Part shown: piece by piece, positions 9,530-20,271 of the stretch
How the letters are laid out: each line of letters opens with the position of its first letter
Position numbering within the stretch: the first letter of the stretch is position 1
Source: Cryomorphaceae bacterium
Lineage (GTDB): Bacteria > Bacteroidota > Bacteroidia > Flavobacteriales > UBA7430
Assembly (NCBI GenBank): GCA_019649675.1
Contig: BOWN01000003.1
Span: 124,001 to 188,000 of the forward strand
Reading direction: 5' to 3'
Length of the DNA stretch: 64,000 nucleotides
Made by a program: the position numbers and the translations under genes
Notes under the pieces: generated by a model
Told to the model about the DNA's origin: nothing
Seen by the model: the letters and a program-made list of their open reading frames with translations, nothing else
Databases searched by the model: none

Positions 9530-9549
9530 AGTTTAAAGTCTTTTAATAA

Positions 9550-10057
9550 TTATTCGATACCTAATTTAGATTTTACCAAAGGCATAATATCTCGTGATTC
9601 TTCTCCGTATACTATTGAGCCTAAGCTAATATCGAAGATATAAGTGTAATTTTGTTCTTTTGCGACTTCATCAATAGCATTTTGTGCTTTTTCAAGAAGT
9701 GGTGAAAGCACTTCATTTCTTTTTTGTTGAATGCTTTCTTGACTTGTTTGTTGAAATTGCTGAATACGTAGCTCAAGATCTTGAATTTCTTTAATTTTAG
9801 CTTCTTTAACGATATCAGTCATTAATCCTTCATTTGTTTGAAATTTCTCCTGCTTTTGTTTGGTATTCACCATACATTGCTTGAAGTTGTGTTTCTAGCA
9901 TTTGGCTGTATTCTTGAATGGCTTTCTGCATCTGCAGTTTCAGGCATAATCATTAAAAGTTGCTCTGAATGAATGTGTCCAAATTTATCTTGAGCAAAAA
10001 GGTGCATGTTAAGCACGAAATTGTTACGAATAGAATTGATCTAATTTTTTTTTTTTT
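9550..10057 (-). CDS. OmpH/Skp-family periplasmic chaperone, second copy (frame-broken)
   Basis: The downstream part (9550-9873) is clean: a lysine/glutamine-rich coiled coil (KIKEIQDLELRIQQFQQ) followed by the family end QNYTYIFDISLGSIVYGEESRDIMPLVKSKLGIE. Upstream in a second frame the N-terminal part reads VLNMHLFAQDKFGHIHSEQLLMIMPE and YSQMLETQLQAMYGEY, a signal peptide and strand segment typical of Skp. The frame changes near 9870 and 9930, and the start is obscured by a run of 13 T near 10045-10057. Skp binds unfolded outer membrane proteins on their way to BamA. It lies directly after a second skp-like gene. Confidence 0.8.
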
Positions 10058-10068
10058 AATTGTTGAGA

Positions 10069-10580
10069 TTAATAGTCGTATCCTAAGTAGTCGAGAATTT
10101 TTCACTTTTGTCTAGATTTTCATCAGCATAAAGCATTAATAGTCACTAGACTTTATCAAAAATAATACCATACCCACCTTGTTCAGCATATTCTTGAATG
10201 GCATTATAAATCAGATTTTGAATAGGGGCTAATAAGCTTTTTCTTGTTTTTTGTAAAGATCGCCATCGGTCCCAAATCTTTGCTGTTGAAGATCCTTAAC
10301 ATCTTTTTCTTTTTCAATAATTTCATCTTCCCGGTCTTGTCTCATCTTATCAGTAAGTAATACTTTATCTGTTTGATAGGCACGGTAAAGTTTATCAATA
10401 TCTTTGGGAAGCAGTTTTCAATTTCTTCTTGCCACTGGTAGAGATGTTATCCAACTCTTTTTTGCTTGTTTGTATTCAGGAATATGTCTCTAAAATAAAT
10501 TGCGAATCTACATAGGCAAATTTTTGAGCTTAATGTTTCCACAAAATTAAAATACATAAGTAGTAATAAATTCTTTTCAT
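10069..10580 (-). CDS. OmpH/Skp-family periplasmic chaperone, first copy (frame-broken)
   Basis: No long open frame remains, but the reverse strand translates in pieces to a full Skp-like protein: start MKRIYYYLCILIL at 10580, then AQKFAYVDSQFILE, YKQAKKELD, a coiled coil (IDKLYRAYQTDKVLLTDKM, REDEIIEKEKDVKDLQQQRFG), SPIQNLIYNAIQEYAEQGGYG and the end LDKSEKILDYLGYDY with stop at 10069-10071. At least five frame changes are needed over 500 bases, among the worst in the window. The two tandem copies after bamA match the usual flavobacterial order. Confidence 0.72.
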
Positions 10581-10598
10581 AATGCGAATTTATATAAA

Positions 10599-13054
10599 TT
10601 AAAATTGTTGACCAATCGAGAAGTGCGTTTGCCACCACTCTTTGAGTTGCACCTGGAATAGGGTCATAACCATGTGCAAAATCGAAACCTAACAAACCAA
10701 ACATGGGCATAAATATTCGAATGCCAAACCCTAAAGACCTTTTAACTTCAAAAGGGTTAAAGTCTGAAAATGAGCCCCAAGCATTTCCAGCTTCCGCGAA
10801 TCCAGGGGGCATATATTGTAGAACTTGGGTTTAGCGATAAAGGGTATCGTAATTCAAGTGTATATTTTGAGTATATACTCCCACCAGCAACTAAATGTTG
10901 AGATAAAGTGTTATTGGCATACCCTCTCAATCCAATCACTTCTCTTCCATCCATGTTAAAGCCCATCAGTCCATCACCACCAACAAAAAAACGTTCAAAT
11001 GGCGGAAGACCAACCTCTGAATTATAATCCATTAAAAATCCAAACGCACTATGAGTCTTAATAACTAAATCAGCAAAGGGATTTGCATACCATGTTCCAT
11101 TTAATTTAATCTTAAAATATTCAGCCATTCATATTTCTCATTTAGAGTCATATGAATAATCTTTTTTGTTGAATAATGAATAGGAGGTGTGAAGTGTCCA
11201 ATAAATGTAAATTGAGATCCTGTCTTAGGAAAAATAGGGTCAAATATTGAGCTGCGGGAAAATGTTGTTCTGTAACTTATGTTTTTGAATCCGTTTGAAA
11301 ATCCAGGGACTAATTGGCGATTTTTTAAGTTATATTGTTGTATACTATAGATTGGCTCAAGAAAAGTAGTCATCACGGCCAGCGAAGTCTTTTACCTAAA
11401 CCTAAATTAAGTCCATGATATCTAATCTATTGTCAACAACATCTGTACTGTAGTCTTGTATTGAATGGTAAGCAGAAAAATTTAGTGAATTTGGTTTCTT
11501 TCCACCAGCCATGGTTCGTAAATGAGAAGGAGTAATTTTGAAAAAATGAACCATTTGTTTGTGCTCTAATTGATATTCTTTGTCCATCTCCGAAGGTAAG
11601 GGCTCCATGTACTTTTATCAAATATATTTTTTAAGGAAAAGTTGTTAAATGTTAAACCTAGTGTACCTACTACACGTCCAGCCCCCCATCCGCCTTGTAA
11701 TTCAACTTGATCTGAAGGTTTTCTTCAACGCTATATTCAATGTCACATTTCCAGTTTGAGGATCGGGTTTAGGGTTAACACCGAGTGTTTGTGGATTAAA
11801 ATAATTTAGACGATTTAATTCTTCTTGTGAGCGAATAATATCAGAACGGCTAAAAAGCTTCTCCAGGTTTTGTGCGAATTTCACGCATTATTACATGATC
11901 ATTTGTTTTAGTATTACCTACAACAGAAACTTTGTTAATAGTAGCTTGTTTTCCTTCATAAATTCTGATTTCATAGTCTATAGAATCTTCTTCTACTAGT
12001 GTTTCTACAGGGTCAATGTTAAAGAATAAATATCCATCATTCATATATAATGAAGTGATGTCTGTCCCATTCATACTCATTTGTAGGCGTTCATTCATCA
12101 TTTTTTGATCATAAACATCTCCAGATTTTATTCCCAATAATAAATCAAGGTACTCTGAATTGTATTTTGTATTTCCTAACCAATCAATATTTCTATAATA
12201 GTATTGTATTCCTTCTTCAATAGTTATATTAATATCTATTAAATTTGGAGAGATTTCATCTATATTATCTAAAACAATTTGGGCATCTCTAAATCCTTTC
12301 TCATTGTAGAGTTTGATAATTTGTTCAAGGTCAGATTTAAAGGCATTATCTAAAAATTTTGAGGTTTTAAAGATCCTATAGAATTTTTTTCTTTTGTCTC
12401 TTTAAGAGTTCGCTTCAACTTTTTTTCACTGAATTTATTTAAACCTTCAAATGTAATTGAGTTGATTTTACTTTTTCACCTTTATTAATTTCTATATCTA
12501 AAACAACACTAGATAAAGAAGTTGGATCTACATCTTGATATATTTCAACAGTTGTGTTTAAGTATCCTTTATCTTTATAATATTCTATAATTATATGTTT
12601 GGTGTTGTTTATTATATTTTCGGTGACTATTTTTCCGCGAGTCAATTCGATTTTATCTCTGATTTTGTCTACTTCAGACTTTGAAGCACCTTTAAATCCA
12701 AATTTTGAAAGTTTTGGGAGTTCTTCCAGATAAATTTCTATGAAAATATTGCTCCCATAACTTTACTTACATCAATACTTATATCAGCAAATAAATTTTG
12801 ATCCCATAATTTAATGATAGCTTTAGACAGTTCTTCTCCAGGTACCATAATTTTACTTCCAACATTTAATCCGGATAAAGTGATAATAGCGTTTTTGTCT
12901 AAATTTTCAATCCCTTGAACTGTAATTCCTGCAATTTCATATTCTACTGGTCTCTCGAAAGAGATATTTTCAAGGTTGTTACCTATATTAATTTGCGCAG
13001 TTAGAGAAAGCGGAATTAGAAGAGTTAAAACGTATATTAAGAGATCTTTTTCAT
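10599..13054 (-). CDS. bamA: BamA, outer membrane protein assembly factor (frame-broken)
   Basis: Core of the machinery that inserts beta-barrels into the outer membrane. Reading in pieces: start MKKIS at 13054 and a signal ending in LTAQINIGNNLENI; POTRA repeats (EYEIAGITVQGIENLDKNAIITLSG; KSTQLHLKV; VSVVGNTKTNDHVIMREIRTKPGE); then the barrel with the loop-6 region and the end FAEAGNAWGSFSDFNPFEVKRS, GIRIFMPMFGLLGFDFAHGYD and WWQTHFSIGQQF. The last residue is phenylalanine, as expected for an outer membrane barrel. Many frame changes, roughly one every 200-300 bases, break it. Because bamA is essential these are almost certainly sequence errors. Its start lies 1 base after the uppS stop. Confidence 0.9.
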
Positions 13055-13055
13055 T

Positions 13056-13798
13056 TTAATTTTTTATTTGTTCTGAGGTCTTACCAAATCTTCTTTCTCG
13101 ACTTTGATATTCTATAATTGCATTTATGAAATCATTTTTCTTGAAATCAGGCCATAGTTTAGGGCTAAAATATAATTCTGTATATGCAATCTGCCATAAT
13201 AAAAAGTTGCTAATTCTATACTCCCCGCTCGTTCTAATTAGCAAGTCTGGATCCGGATAATCAGCGGTATATAATTCATTGGAGAAATATACTTCATTGA
13301 TATCATTAACTGCGATGGTTTTGTCAGCAACTTTTTGAGCTACATTTTTTATCGAATTTATCATTTCTAATTTTGAGCTGTAGCTTAGTGCAATAACTAG
13401 TTTTAGTCCTGTATTTTGAGATGTTTCTTTAATAATACGATCTAATTTCTTTCGGCAATTGTTTGGTAAGGTATGTTTTTCACCAATTGAAAGAAGTTGA
13501 ATATTGTATTTTTAAATGTTGAAGACTCTTTGTTTAATGAAGATACGAGTAATCCCATAACTGCATTTATCTCGAATTCAGGGCGGTTCCAGTTTTCAGT
13601 AGAGAATGCATAGAGAGTAAGCACAGAGATGTTAAGTTCGACTGAAGCCTCGACAATAGCTTTAACAGAATTAACACCTTTTTCGTGACCAATAACTCTT
13701 GAAATCCATTTTTTTAGCCCACCTTCCATTACCATCCATAATAACTGCAACATGTTTTGGAATACGATTTTATCAATATTTTTATAAATATCATTCAT
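13056..13798 (-). CDS. uppS: Isoprenyl (undecaprenyl diphosphate) synthase (frame-broken)
   Basis: Cis-prenyltransferase that makes the C55 lipid carrier for cell-wall synthesis. In the local frame near 13710-13760 the strand reads [18 protein letters not shown], which contains the catalytic Asp of the family motif DGNGRW; the ORF at 13442-13798 adds [16 protein letters not shown] and [17 protein letters not shown], and the ORF at 13056-13364 adds the end [27 protein letters not shown] and a WPDF motif. Three or more frame changes (near 13700, 13450, 13400) interrupt it. The start overlaps the end of the porG-like gene by 8 bases. Confidence 0.92.
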
Positions 13799-14608
13799 TA
13801 CGGAGTAATTCTTTAGGACATTTTACCGGTCTGTTTTTGATTTTGTAGCTTATAGTAATACCAGTAAAATTGTACCAATCATTATTGTTTGGGTTACCTC
13901 TTCTTTTACCAACAATTGAATCAGATGATCCTGGATTTGCCATTTCAGCAGCTTCATCTGAAAGTAGGTTTGAATTCACATAGTAGCCACTTACATCATC
14001 TATATAGTCTGTTGCGGTTGTTCGCCAAATCCACTCAATACTTATAGCAATTTTTTATTTAGATTAGCTTTATAGCCCATACCGAATGGAATAGCAAAGC
14101 TACTTAGGTTGTATTTATTGTTGCTATTTGCTACTGTTTCTTGACCTTCAGTTCCTAAATTTTGTAGATTTATCCATTGATTTAGATTGTTTTGAGCTTG
14201 AGGGTTGAAGGTAAAAAAAGAAAGACCTGCAAAAATGTAAGGGCTATAAATAATTTTTCTTTTTGTGTATTTTAAAACGCTTAAAGTTAAATTCGAAACC
14301 AACATTTATATCCAGTATTTGAGATCGAAACTAAGATTTCTAGATTGTATATTTAAATCATTAGATAATGCATCATCTGCTTTTAATCTACCATATAAAA
14401 TGCTTGATCTAAAACTAAGATAATCGTGAAAGTTTATTTTATGAGAAATTCCTATTGCCGGTAATTGATTACTGAAAATGGCACCTATTTCATTCTTACC
14501 AATATCTCCATAATATCCAGAACTACCAAAAACACACCAAGCTCATTTTTTGAGCCGATGATATTCCATAAATTAGGAATATAAAGATCATGGTGATTTT
14601 TTTATCAT
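13791..14608 (-). CDS. DUF6089/PorG-like outer membrane barrel protein (frame-broken)
   Basis: Pieces on the minus strand read: start at 14608 with a short signal, then LGVFGSSGYYGDIGKNEIGA-like (from 14530), FHDYLSFRSSILYGRLKADDALSND, SPYIFAGLSFFTFNPQA, SSFAIPFGMGYKANLNKK, and the conserved end RRGNPNNNDWYNFTGITISYKIKNRP. This is the DUF6089 family, whose Porphyromonas member PorG belongs to the type IX secretion apparatus. In Flavobacteriales it sits directly before uppS and bamA, as here. Frame changes are needed near 14550, 14300 and 14000. The T9SS role is inference from family and from the T9SS cargo in this window. Confidence 0.82.
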
Positions 14609-14658
14609 ATTACTTTCTCTTAAGGCCTGCAAAGATAATTATTTCATTGTTTTGATGC

Positions 14659-15534
14659 TTAATTTCGCTTGTCTAAGCCCCAAAGAAGTTTATTTCGTAG
14701 GGTACTTGAAAAGTCTTGAGTCTCAGTTTCAATCATATTAATTTTAAAAGATTCTTTTTTAATAGTTAATTCAAGTCCAGCATCCATAGTTTGAATCCTA
14801 GAATCTAGTGCTACTAAAAATTGTTTTGCTCGACCCTCAACTTTTACTTTAATTTCATATTTATCACTTATAACGAGTGGGCGAACATTTAAATTGTGGG
14901 GCGCAACAGGTGTAATAATAAAGTTTTCAGAACCTGGCATAACTATGGGTCCTCCACAACTAAGAGAATATCCTGTTGACCCCGTTGGTGTAGCTATAAT
15001 TAAACCATCAGCCCAGTATGAATTAAGATACTGATCATTAATATAGGTTGTTATGGTAATCATTGAAGTTGTATCTTTTCTTGAAATCGTTACTTCTTTT
15101 AAGTGCAAAGTTAAGTTCGCCAAAAATAGATTGCTCTGTTTCTAATTTTATTAATGTACGTTGGTCAATTCTAAAATCGTTTATTAATTAATTGTTTTAT
15201 AGTTTTAGGAATTTGGTCTTTAGCAACATCAGCTAGAAACCTAATCTACCTGTATTTACTCCAATTATAGGTATTTCGGAATCTCTAATTAGAGTGTTGC
15301 ATCGAGAATTGTACCATCGCCCCTACACTTATGAATAGGTTAATATTTTTTTAAGTTCTTCATATGAATTGTATGTTCCTAAAAATAGATTTAGGTGCAT
15401 TTGTTTAGAAAGAAAGTTATAAAATGGCTCATATACTAGAACTCCATTTCTGCTTTTCTAACTCTAAAAATAGTTCGTAAACAAATGGAGCCCCCTTCTT
15501 GTTGAAATTGTTTTCCGTAAACTGCTACTTTCAT
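14659..15534 (-). CDS. nadK: NAD kinase (frame-broken)
   Basis: Phosphorylates NAD to NADP. The intact C-terminal ORF (14659-15123) contains LKEVTISRKDTTSMITI, YWADGLIIATPTGSTGYSLSCGGPI (the substrate-binding signature) and NLNVRPLVI. Upstream in other frames the strand reads the start MKVAVYGKQ at 15534, GDGTILDAT (the GGDGT nucleotide motif, first Gly obscured by an error) near 15320, and GVNTGRLGFLADV near 15250. Frame changes near 15480, 15420, 15340 and 15140. It lies 3 bases after the stop of the CBS gene. Confidence 0.9.
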
Positions 15535-15537
15535 ATT

Positions 15538-16189
15538 TTAGATATTCAGATAGCGAATAAATGACTCTAAACGATCGTTTAATCCTTCCTTGTGTATATT
15601 TTTATGGGATGAAGCGATAATTTTATACTCATAACGTTGAAAGGTTTGAATTATACCAGATAACTCTTCTTGATTTATTTTAATAAATTTCCATCAATTT
15701 TGAATTAGATGAATTTGTAAGACACACTGAACTTAGTATTCTTGCACCTTTTCCCCTTCCACAATTTGTGCGATTTGTGCTAGGCTATAATCAACTATCT
15801 AATTTCAAAGGTGAATGATTCCACCGGGGTTTGAACTTTTAATATTTCACATACTTTATGAAGCAAATTTTTTTCATGTATGCACCAAGGTAATTATTGT
15901 TTTTATCAACAACTGGAAGAAACATTTAGATTCCCCTTTTTAAAAAATGTAAAACATCAAATAAATTTTTTCAGAAGAATTCTTCTTTTCTGAAGCATTT
16001 TTCAGGTCCTGTATTTTACTTTTGGAAGAGCATTTAAAATACTACCTCTATCAATTAAACCAAGAATTTTGATTCTTCAAAAACAGAATTTGATGTAACT
16101 TATAGTCATCAAAAAGTTATAGCTGTCGAGATATCATCTGACAAATTGAGCAAAGGAATATCATCTTGTATTAAATCTACTGCAATCAT
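15538..16189 (-). CDS. CBS-domain protein upstream of nadK (frame-broken)
   Basis: No long frame survives, but the reverse strand starts MIAVDLIQDDIPLLNLSDDISTAI at 16189, continues with weak matches to a paired CBS module (DDYKLH, ILFLKN) and ends RLESFIRYLNI with stop at 15538-15540. A CBS protein of about 215 residues in exactly this place, divergent from pdxJ and before nadK, is the conserved arrangement in Flavobacteriales, and the N-terminal sequence fits that family. CBS pairs usually sense adenine nucleotides; the target here is unknown. At least six frame changes are needed. Confidence 0.6.
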
Positions 16190-16360
16190 TCAACTTCTGT
16201 TTACTACAAACTTAGCATTTTTTCTATTTCTAACGTCTCCTTTTTTGTTATTCTTAGTTAATGTTTATGTATGGTTGAAAAACTAGGTTTAAATTTGTGT
16301 ACTTGTTAACTAATAAGCGTTAACTTATACTTACCTTTATTTACCAAAAATGATTAAAAT

Positions 16361-17077
16361 ATGACACGTTTAAGCGTAAATATTAATAAAGTAGCTACCT
16401 TAAGAAATGCAAGAGGTCAAAATACACCTGATTTGATTAATGTGGCAAAAGATATTGAACGATTTGGTGCAAACGGCATCACAGTACACCCTCGTCCAGA
16501 TGAACGGCATATTAAGTATGTAGATGTTGAGGATTTGGCTTCAGTGCTAACTACAGAATTTAATGTGGAAGGTTATCCTAATAAATTGTTTATTGATCTA
16601 GTGAAAAAAGTTAGACCAACTCAGGTGACTTTAGTACCTGATCCACCCGGAGTCTTAACTTCAAATGCTGGCTGGGATACTAAAGAAAATTTGGGCTTAT
16701 TGACAGAAGTTCTTAGTGATTTAAAAAATGAAGGTATTCGAACATCTGTATTTGTAAGTACTGATATGAAATTTATTGAAGGTGCAAAATATGCTGGAGC
16801 AGATAGGGTAGAGTTATATACTGAACCGTATGCAAATATGTATAATCAAAACAGTCAAGCCGCAATCAAGCCATTTGTTGAAGCTTCATTCTTTGCTAAG
16901 GAATTGGGCTTGGGTTTAAACGCAGGTCATGACTTGAATCTTAAGAATTTGAATTTTTTTTCTCAAAAGATTCCTGACTTAATGGAAGTTTCTATTGGTC
17001 ATGCATTAATATCAGATGCATTATATTATGGCCTTGAAAATACGGTTCAAATGTATTTAGCTAGATTAAATGAATAA
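16361..17077 (+). CDS. pdxJ: Pyridoxine 5'-phosphate synthase
   Basis: 238 residues, full length. It condenses 1-deoxyxylulose 5-phosphate with aminoacetone phosphate in the DXP-dependent vitamin B6 pathway. Motifs: [16 protein letters not shown] at the start, [43 protein letters not shown] and the end [13 protein letters not shown]. It overlaps the hydrolase gene by 8 bases. Its pathway partners pdxA (57.2 kb) and dxs (62.4 kb) are also in this window. A near-consensus -7 box TACCTTTA lies just upstream of the start. Confidence 0.96.
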   Translation: MTRLSVNINKVATLRNARGQNTPDLINVAKDIERFGANGITVHPRPDERHIKYVDVEDLASVLTTEFNVEGYPNKLFIDLVKKVRPTQVTLVPDPPGVLTSNAGWDTKENLGLLTEVLSDLKNEGIRTSVFVSTDMKFIEGAKYAGADRVELYTEPYANMYNQNSQAAIKPFVEASFFAKELGLGLNAGHDLNLKNLNFFSQKIPDLMEVSIGHALISDALYYGLENTVQMYLARLNE

Positions 17078-17843
17078 AATTTTACATTCGAAAATTTTTG
17101 GAGAGGGTAAGCCATTAATTATTTTACATGGCCTTTTTGGTATGTTAGACAATTGGCAAGCTTTAGCTAAAGAGTTCGCTTGTTTTTTTGAAACCCATAT
17201 TATAGATCTGCGTAATCATGGAAGATCTTTTCATGCCAATCAACATAATTATGAATTGATGAGTGAAGATCTGATAAGTTATTTAAATGACTATAACCTC
17301 GATGATGTTTATTTGATCGGGCATTCTATGGGTGGCAAAGTGGCTATGACATTTGCGTGCATGTATCCAGAGAGTGTCGAAAAATTGGTTGTTGTAGATA
17401 TTGCACCTAAATATTATCCTCCACATCATCAAGAAATATTAAGTGCTTTAAATGCCGTTGAACAAGCAAAAATTAAGTCAAGAAAAGATGCAGATCAAAT
17501 CTTGTCTCAGTATTTTTCGGAATCAACAATACGTCAGTTTCTTTTAAAGAACCTATATTGGAAGTCTTCTACAGAATTGACTTTTAAATTTAATTTAAAA
17601 GTACTATCAAACCAAATTGAAAATGTTGGACAGGCTCTACATATCAGTGCTTTATTTGAAAATCCAACACTTTTTATTGTTGGTCAAGCATCTAATTATA
17701 TCAAAAAAACAGATATTGAGCTTATTGAATCTCATTTTCCTGATTTTGAAATTGTAGAAATACCCGAGTCTGGCCACTGGGTACATGCTGAAAGCCCTGT
17801 TCAGTTTTTTGATAAAGTGAGTCGGTTTTTGATTTATTATTAA
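17070..17843 (+). CDS. Alpha/beta-hydrolase (YbfF-like esterase)
   Basis: 257 residues. The lipase-type nucleophile elbow [10 protein letters not shown], the oxyanion region [11 protein letters not shown] and the C-terminal GHWVHAE with the catalytic His are all visible. The spacing and the DLRNHGRS motif fit the YbfF-type acyl-CoA/ester hydrolases. The start codon overlaps the end of pdxJ (ATGAATAA), so the two are translationally coupled, a pairing common in Bacteroidota. The natural substrate is unknown. Confidence 0.9.
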   Translation: MNKILHSKIFGEGKPLIILHGLFGMLDNWQALAKEFACFFETHIIDLRNHGRSFHANQHNYELMSEDLISYLNDYNLDDVYLIGHSMGGKVAMTFACMYPESVEKLVVVDIAPKYYPPHHQEILSALNAVEQAKIKSRKDADQILSQYFSESTIRQFLLKNLYWKSSTELTFKFNLKVLSNQIENVGQALHISALFENPTLFIVGQASNYIKKTDIELIESHFPDFEIVEIPESGHWVHAESPVQFFDKVSRFLIYY

Positions 17844-17909
17844 GCGACTCAGGTTTATATTATTTGCAACTGAAAGCTGTTTTCTTATATTTAAGCACCT
17901 AAAACGTAA

Positions 17910-19160
17910 ATGATGGAACATGCACCTATATTCACAAATGACGCAACTGTATTGGGTATACTTGTAATAGTTTTAGCCTTTATTTTTTACACATCTTCCT
18001 CAGAAAATCCATTTTGGAAAAAATTTTACACCTACATACCCGCACTTTTGTTGTGCTATTTTTTACCCTCAGTATTAAATTCAATGGGGCTTATTTCGGG
18101 AGAACAATCAGGTTTGTATTTCATGGCATCTCGCTATTTACTTCCAGCATCGCTAGTACTACTAACATTGAGTGTCGATATAAAAGGTATTATTAACTTA
18201 GGTCCTAAAGCCATTATTATGTTTTTGGCGGGAACATTTGGGATTGTTATTGGTGGTCCGTTAACAGTTATTTTACTCTCTTATATTTCTCCACATTTAG
18301 TTGGAGGATCTGGTTCAGATGAAATATGGAAGGGTTTAGCAACTATTGCTGGCTCGTGGATTGGAGGTGGAGCAAACCAAACAGCAATGAAAGAAATGTT
18401 TGGCTGTAGCGATAAGTTGTTTAGCGCAATGATTACAGTAGATGTCATTGTTGCAAATATTTGGATGGCCTTTTTGTTATATGGCGCTGGTATTTCAAGT
18501 CGAGTAGATAAATGGTTTAAAGCAGATTCTAGTTCTATTGAAGCATTAAAGGTTAATTTGGCTGGGTATCAGTCAAAGATTACTCATATTCCAAACCTGA
18601 CGGATTTAATGATCATTTTAGCTATTGGATTAGGATTAACTGGTTTGGCCCATATTGGGGCAGATATAATTGCACCATGGGTTTCGTTAAATTCACCTGA
18701 GCTATCAAAGTTTAGTTTAACATCTAAGTTTTTTTGGTTAATCGTAATTGCTACATCGGGGGGGTTAATTTTATCTTTCACAAAACTTAAAAAATATGAA
18801 GGGGCAGGAGCATCTAAAGTTGGTTCTGTTTTTTTATATATTTTGGTTGCAACCATCGGAATGAAAATGGATGCCTTAGCTATTCTTGATAATCCAGACT
18901 TGTTTTTAATTGGTATTATTTGGATGTTAATTCATGTTAGTATTTTATTAGCAGTTGCGAAAATAATTAAGGCCCCGTTCTTTTTTGTTGCTGTAGGATC
19001 CCAAGCCAACGTAGGAGGAGCAGCATCAGCGCCAATTGTTGCTTCAGCTTTTCACTCATCTTTAGCTCCAGTAGGTGTTTTGTTAGCTGTCTTTGGTTAT
19101 GCGTTAGGGACTTATGCCGCTTGGTTTTGTGCAATTTTGATGCAGTCAACCGTAGGGTAA
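17910..19160 (+). CDS. DUF819 family membrane protein
   Basis: 416 residues, very hydrophobic with about eleven membrane segments. Family-typical stretches include YLLPASLVLLTLSVDIKGI, GSWIGGGANQTAMKE and VGSQANVGGAASAPIVASAFH; the two Gly/Asn/Ala-rich segments are related internal repeats, like the half-helices of secondary transporters. Members are annotated DUF819/YjcL; the substrate is not known. It follows the hydrolase by 66 bases on the same strand and ends convergent with trpS. Confidence 0.9.
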   Translation: MMEHAPIFTNDATVLGILVIVLAFIFYTSSSENPFWKKFYTYIPALLLCYFLPSVLNSMGLISGEQSGLYFMASRYLLPASLVLLTLSVDIKGIINLGPKAIIMFLAGTFGIVIGGPLTVILLSYISPHLVGGSGSDEIWKGLATIAGSWIGGGANQTAMKEMFGCSDKLFSAMITVDVIVANIWMAFLLYGAGISSRVDKWFKADSSSIEALKVNLAGYQSKITHIPNLTDLMIILAIGLGLTGLAHIGADIIAPWVSLNSPELSKFSLTSKFFWLIVIATSGGLILSFTKLKKYEGAGASKVGSVFLYILVATIGMKMDALAILDNPDLFLIGIIWMLIHVSILLAVAKIIKAPFFFVAVGSQANVGGAASAPIVASAFHSSLAPVGVLLAVFGYALGTYAAWFCAILMQSTVG

Positions 19161-19211
19161 TTTTAGCTAAAAGTATTTTAAAAGATGACTTTTGTTAGTG
19201 ATGTTCGTTAA

Positions 19212-20180
19212 TTAGTATCCAAGGTTTGTTCTGACTCTGCCAAGAACATCTTTAGCTATTTTTCTAGCTTTTATTGCTCCTTTTTTAAGTTCATTTTCTA
19301 TTAGGTTTTTGTTATTCATTAATTCATTAAACCTTTCTCTCTCTATTGCATATTTATTGCATATAAGTTCGTATAAAGCCTGTTTTGCATGACCATATCC
19401 GTAGTTACCTCCATTGTAATTTGCTTCCATTTCTTTTATTTGCTCATTCGAAGCAAGTAATGCATAAAGTTTATATACATTACAATTCTCTGTTTCTTTA
19501 GGATCTTCCAATGGAGTTGAATCTGTTTGAATTCCCATAATTTGCTTACGTAACTTATTATCAGGTAAAAATATATTAATGAAGTTGTTATAAGATTTAC
19601 TCATTTTTTGCCCATCTGTGCCTGGAATAATCATTACGCGTTTATCAATACTTGCCTCAGGCTCAGTTAAGGTGTTTCCATAAATATGATTGAAAGTACG
19701 AGCCATATCTCTAGTCATTTCCAAATGTTGTTTTTGATCTTTCCCTACAGGAACAATTTCAGCGTCATAAAGTAATATGTCTGCTGCCATAAGTACCGGG
19801 TATGTAAATAAACCTGCATTTACATTATGTAGTTTGTTGGCTTTGTCTTTAAATGAATGTGCATTAGCAAGCATAGGGTATGGAGTAATGTTGTTTAAAT
19901 ACCACATCAATTCGCATACTTCAGGAATGTCAGACTGTCGGTAGAAAATATTTTTATCTGTGTTAAAACCAAAAGCGATCCATGCTGCTGCTGTTGCATA
20001 AGTATTTTCTTTTAATGCATCAGCATCTCTCATAGTTGTAAGAGAGTGCATGTCTGCAATAAAAAATAGAGATTCATTTTTTGGATCTTTTGATAATTCT
20101 ATTGCAGGGATGATAGCTCCCAATAGATTACCCAAGTGTGGTATACCACTACTTTGTATTCCAGTAAGTATTCTAGCCAT
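19212..20180 (-). CDS. trpS: Tryptophanyl-tRNA synthetase
   Basis: 322 residues, class I synthetase that charges tRNA-Trp. The HIGH-type motif appears as PHLGN at residues 15-19 after RILTGIQSSG, DQKQHLEMTRDMARTFN is the TrpRS hallmark, and DGQKMSKSYNN contains the intact KMSKS loop. Transcribed divergently from plsC. Confidence 0.96.
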   Translation of the reverse strand: MARILTGIQSSGIPHLGNLLGAIIPAIELSKDPKNESLFFIADMHSLTTMRDADALKENTYATAAAWIAFGFNTDKNIFYRQSDIPEVCELMWYLNNITPYPMLANAHSFKDKANKLHNVNAGLFTYPVLMAADILLYDAEIVPVGKDQKQHLEMTRDMARTFNHIYGNTLTEPEASIDKRVMIIPGTDGQKMSKSYNNFINIFLPDNKLRKQIMGIQTDSTPLEDPKETENCNVYKLYALLASNEQIKEMEANYNGGNYGYGHAKQALYELICNKYAIERERFNELMNNKNLIENELKKGAIKARKIAKDVLGRVRTNLGY

Positions 20181-20259
20181 AGTGTTTAAATTTAATCTCA
20201 GATTGTAAAAGTACTAAAGCCAAAGCTATCTTTCTAATACCACTTAAGTAAAAGTTTAA

Positions 20260-20267
20260 TATTTTTG
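20260..20267 (+). promoter_or_regulatory. Candidate -7 box upstream of plsC
   Basis: TATTTTTG matches the Bacteroidota -7 element TAnnTTTG. It ends only 4 bases before the GTG start of plsC, so if used the transcript would begin about at the start codon. No clear -33 TTTG is seen at the right distance. Confidence 0.3.
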
Positions 20268-20271
20268 CATC

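Noticed and set aside
10041-10060. Run of about 13 T between the two skp genes
   Set aside because: It looked like a phase-variable tract, but it coincides with the lost start of skp in the most error-rich block, so a sequencing artefact is the simpler reading.
19150-19210. TTTTAGCTAAAA palindrome between DUF819 and trpS
   Set aside because: Short and AT-only with no T tract; not convincing as a terminator.
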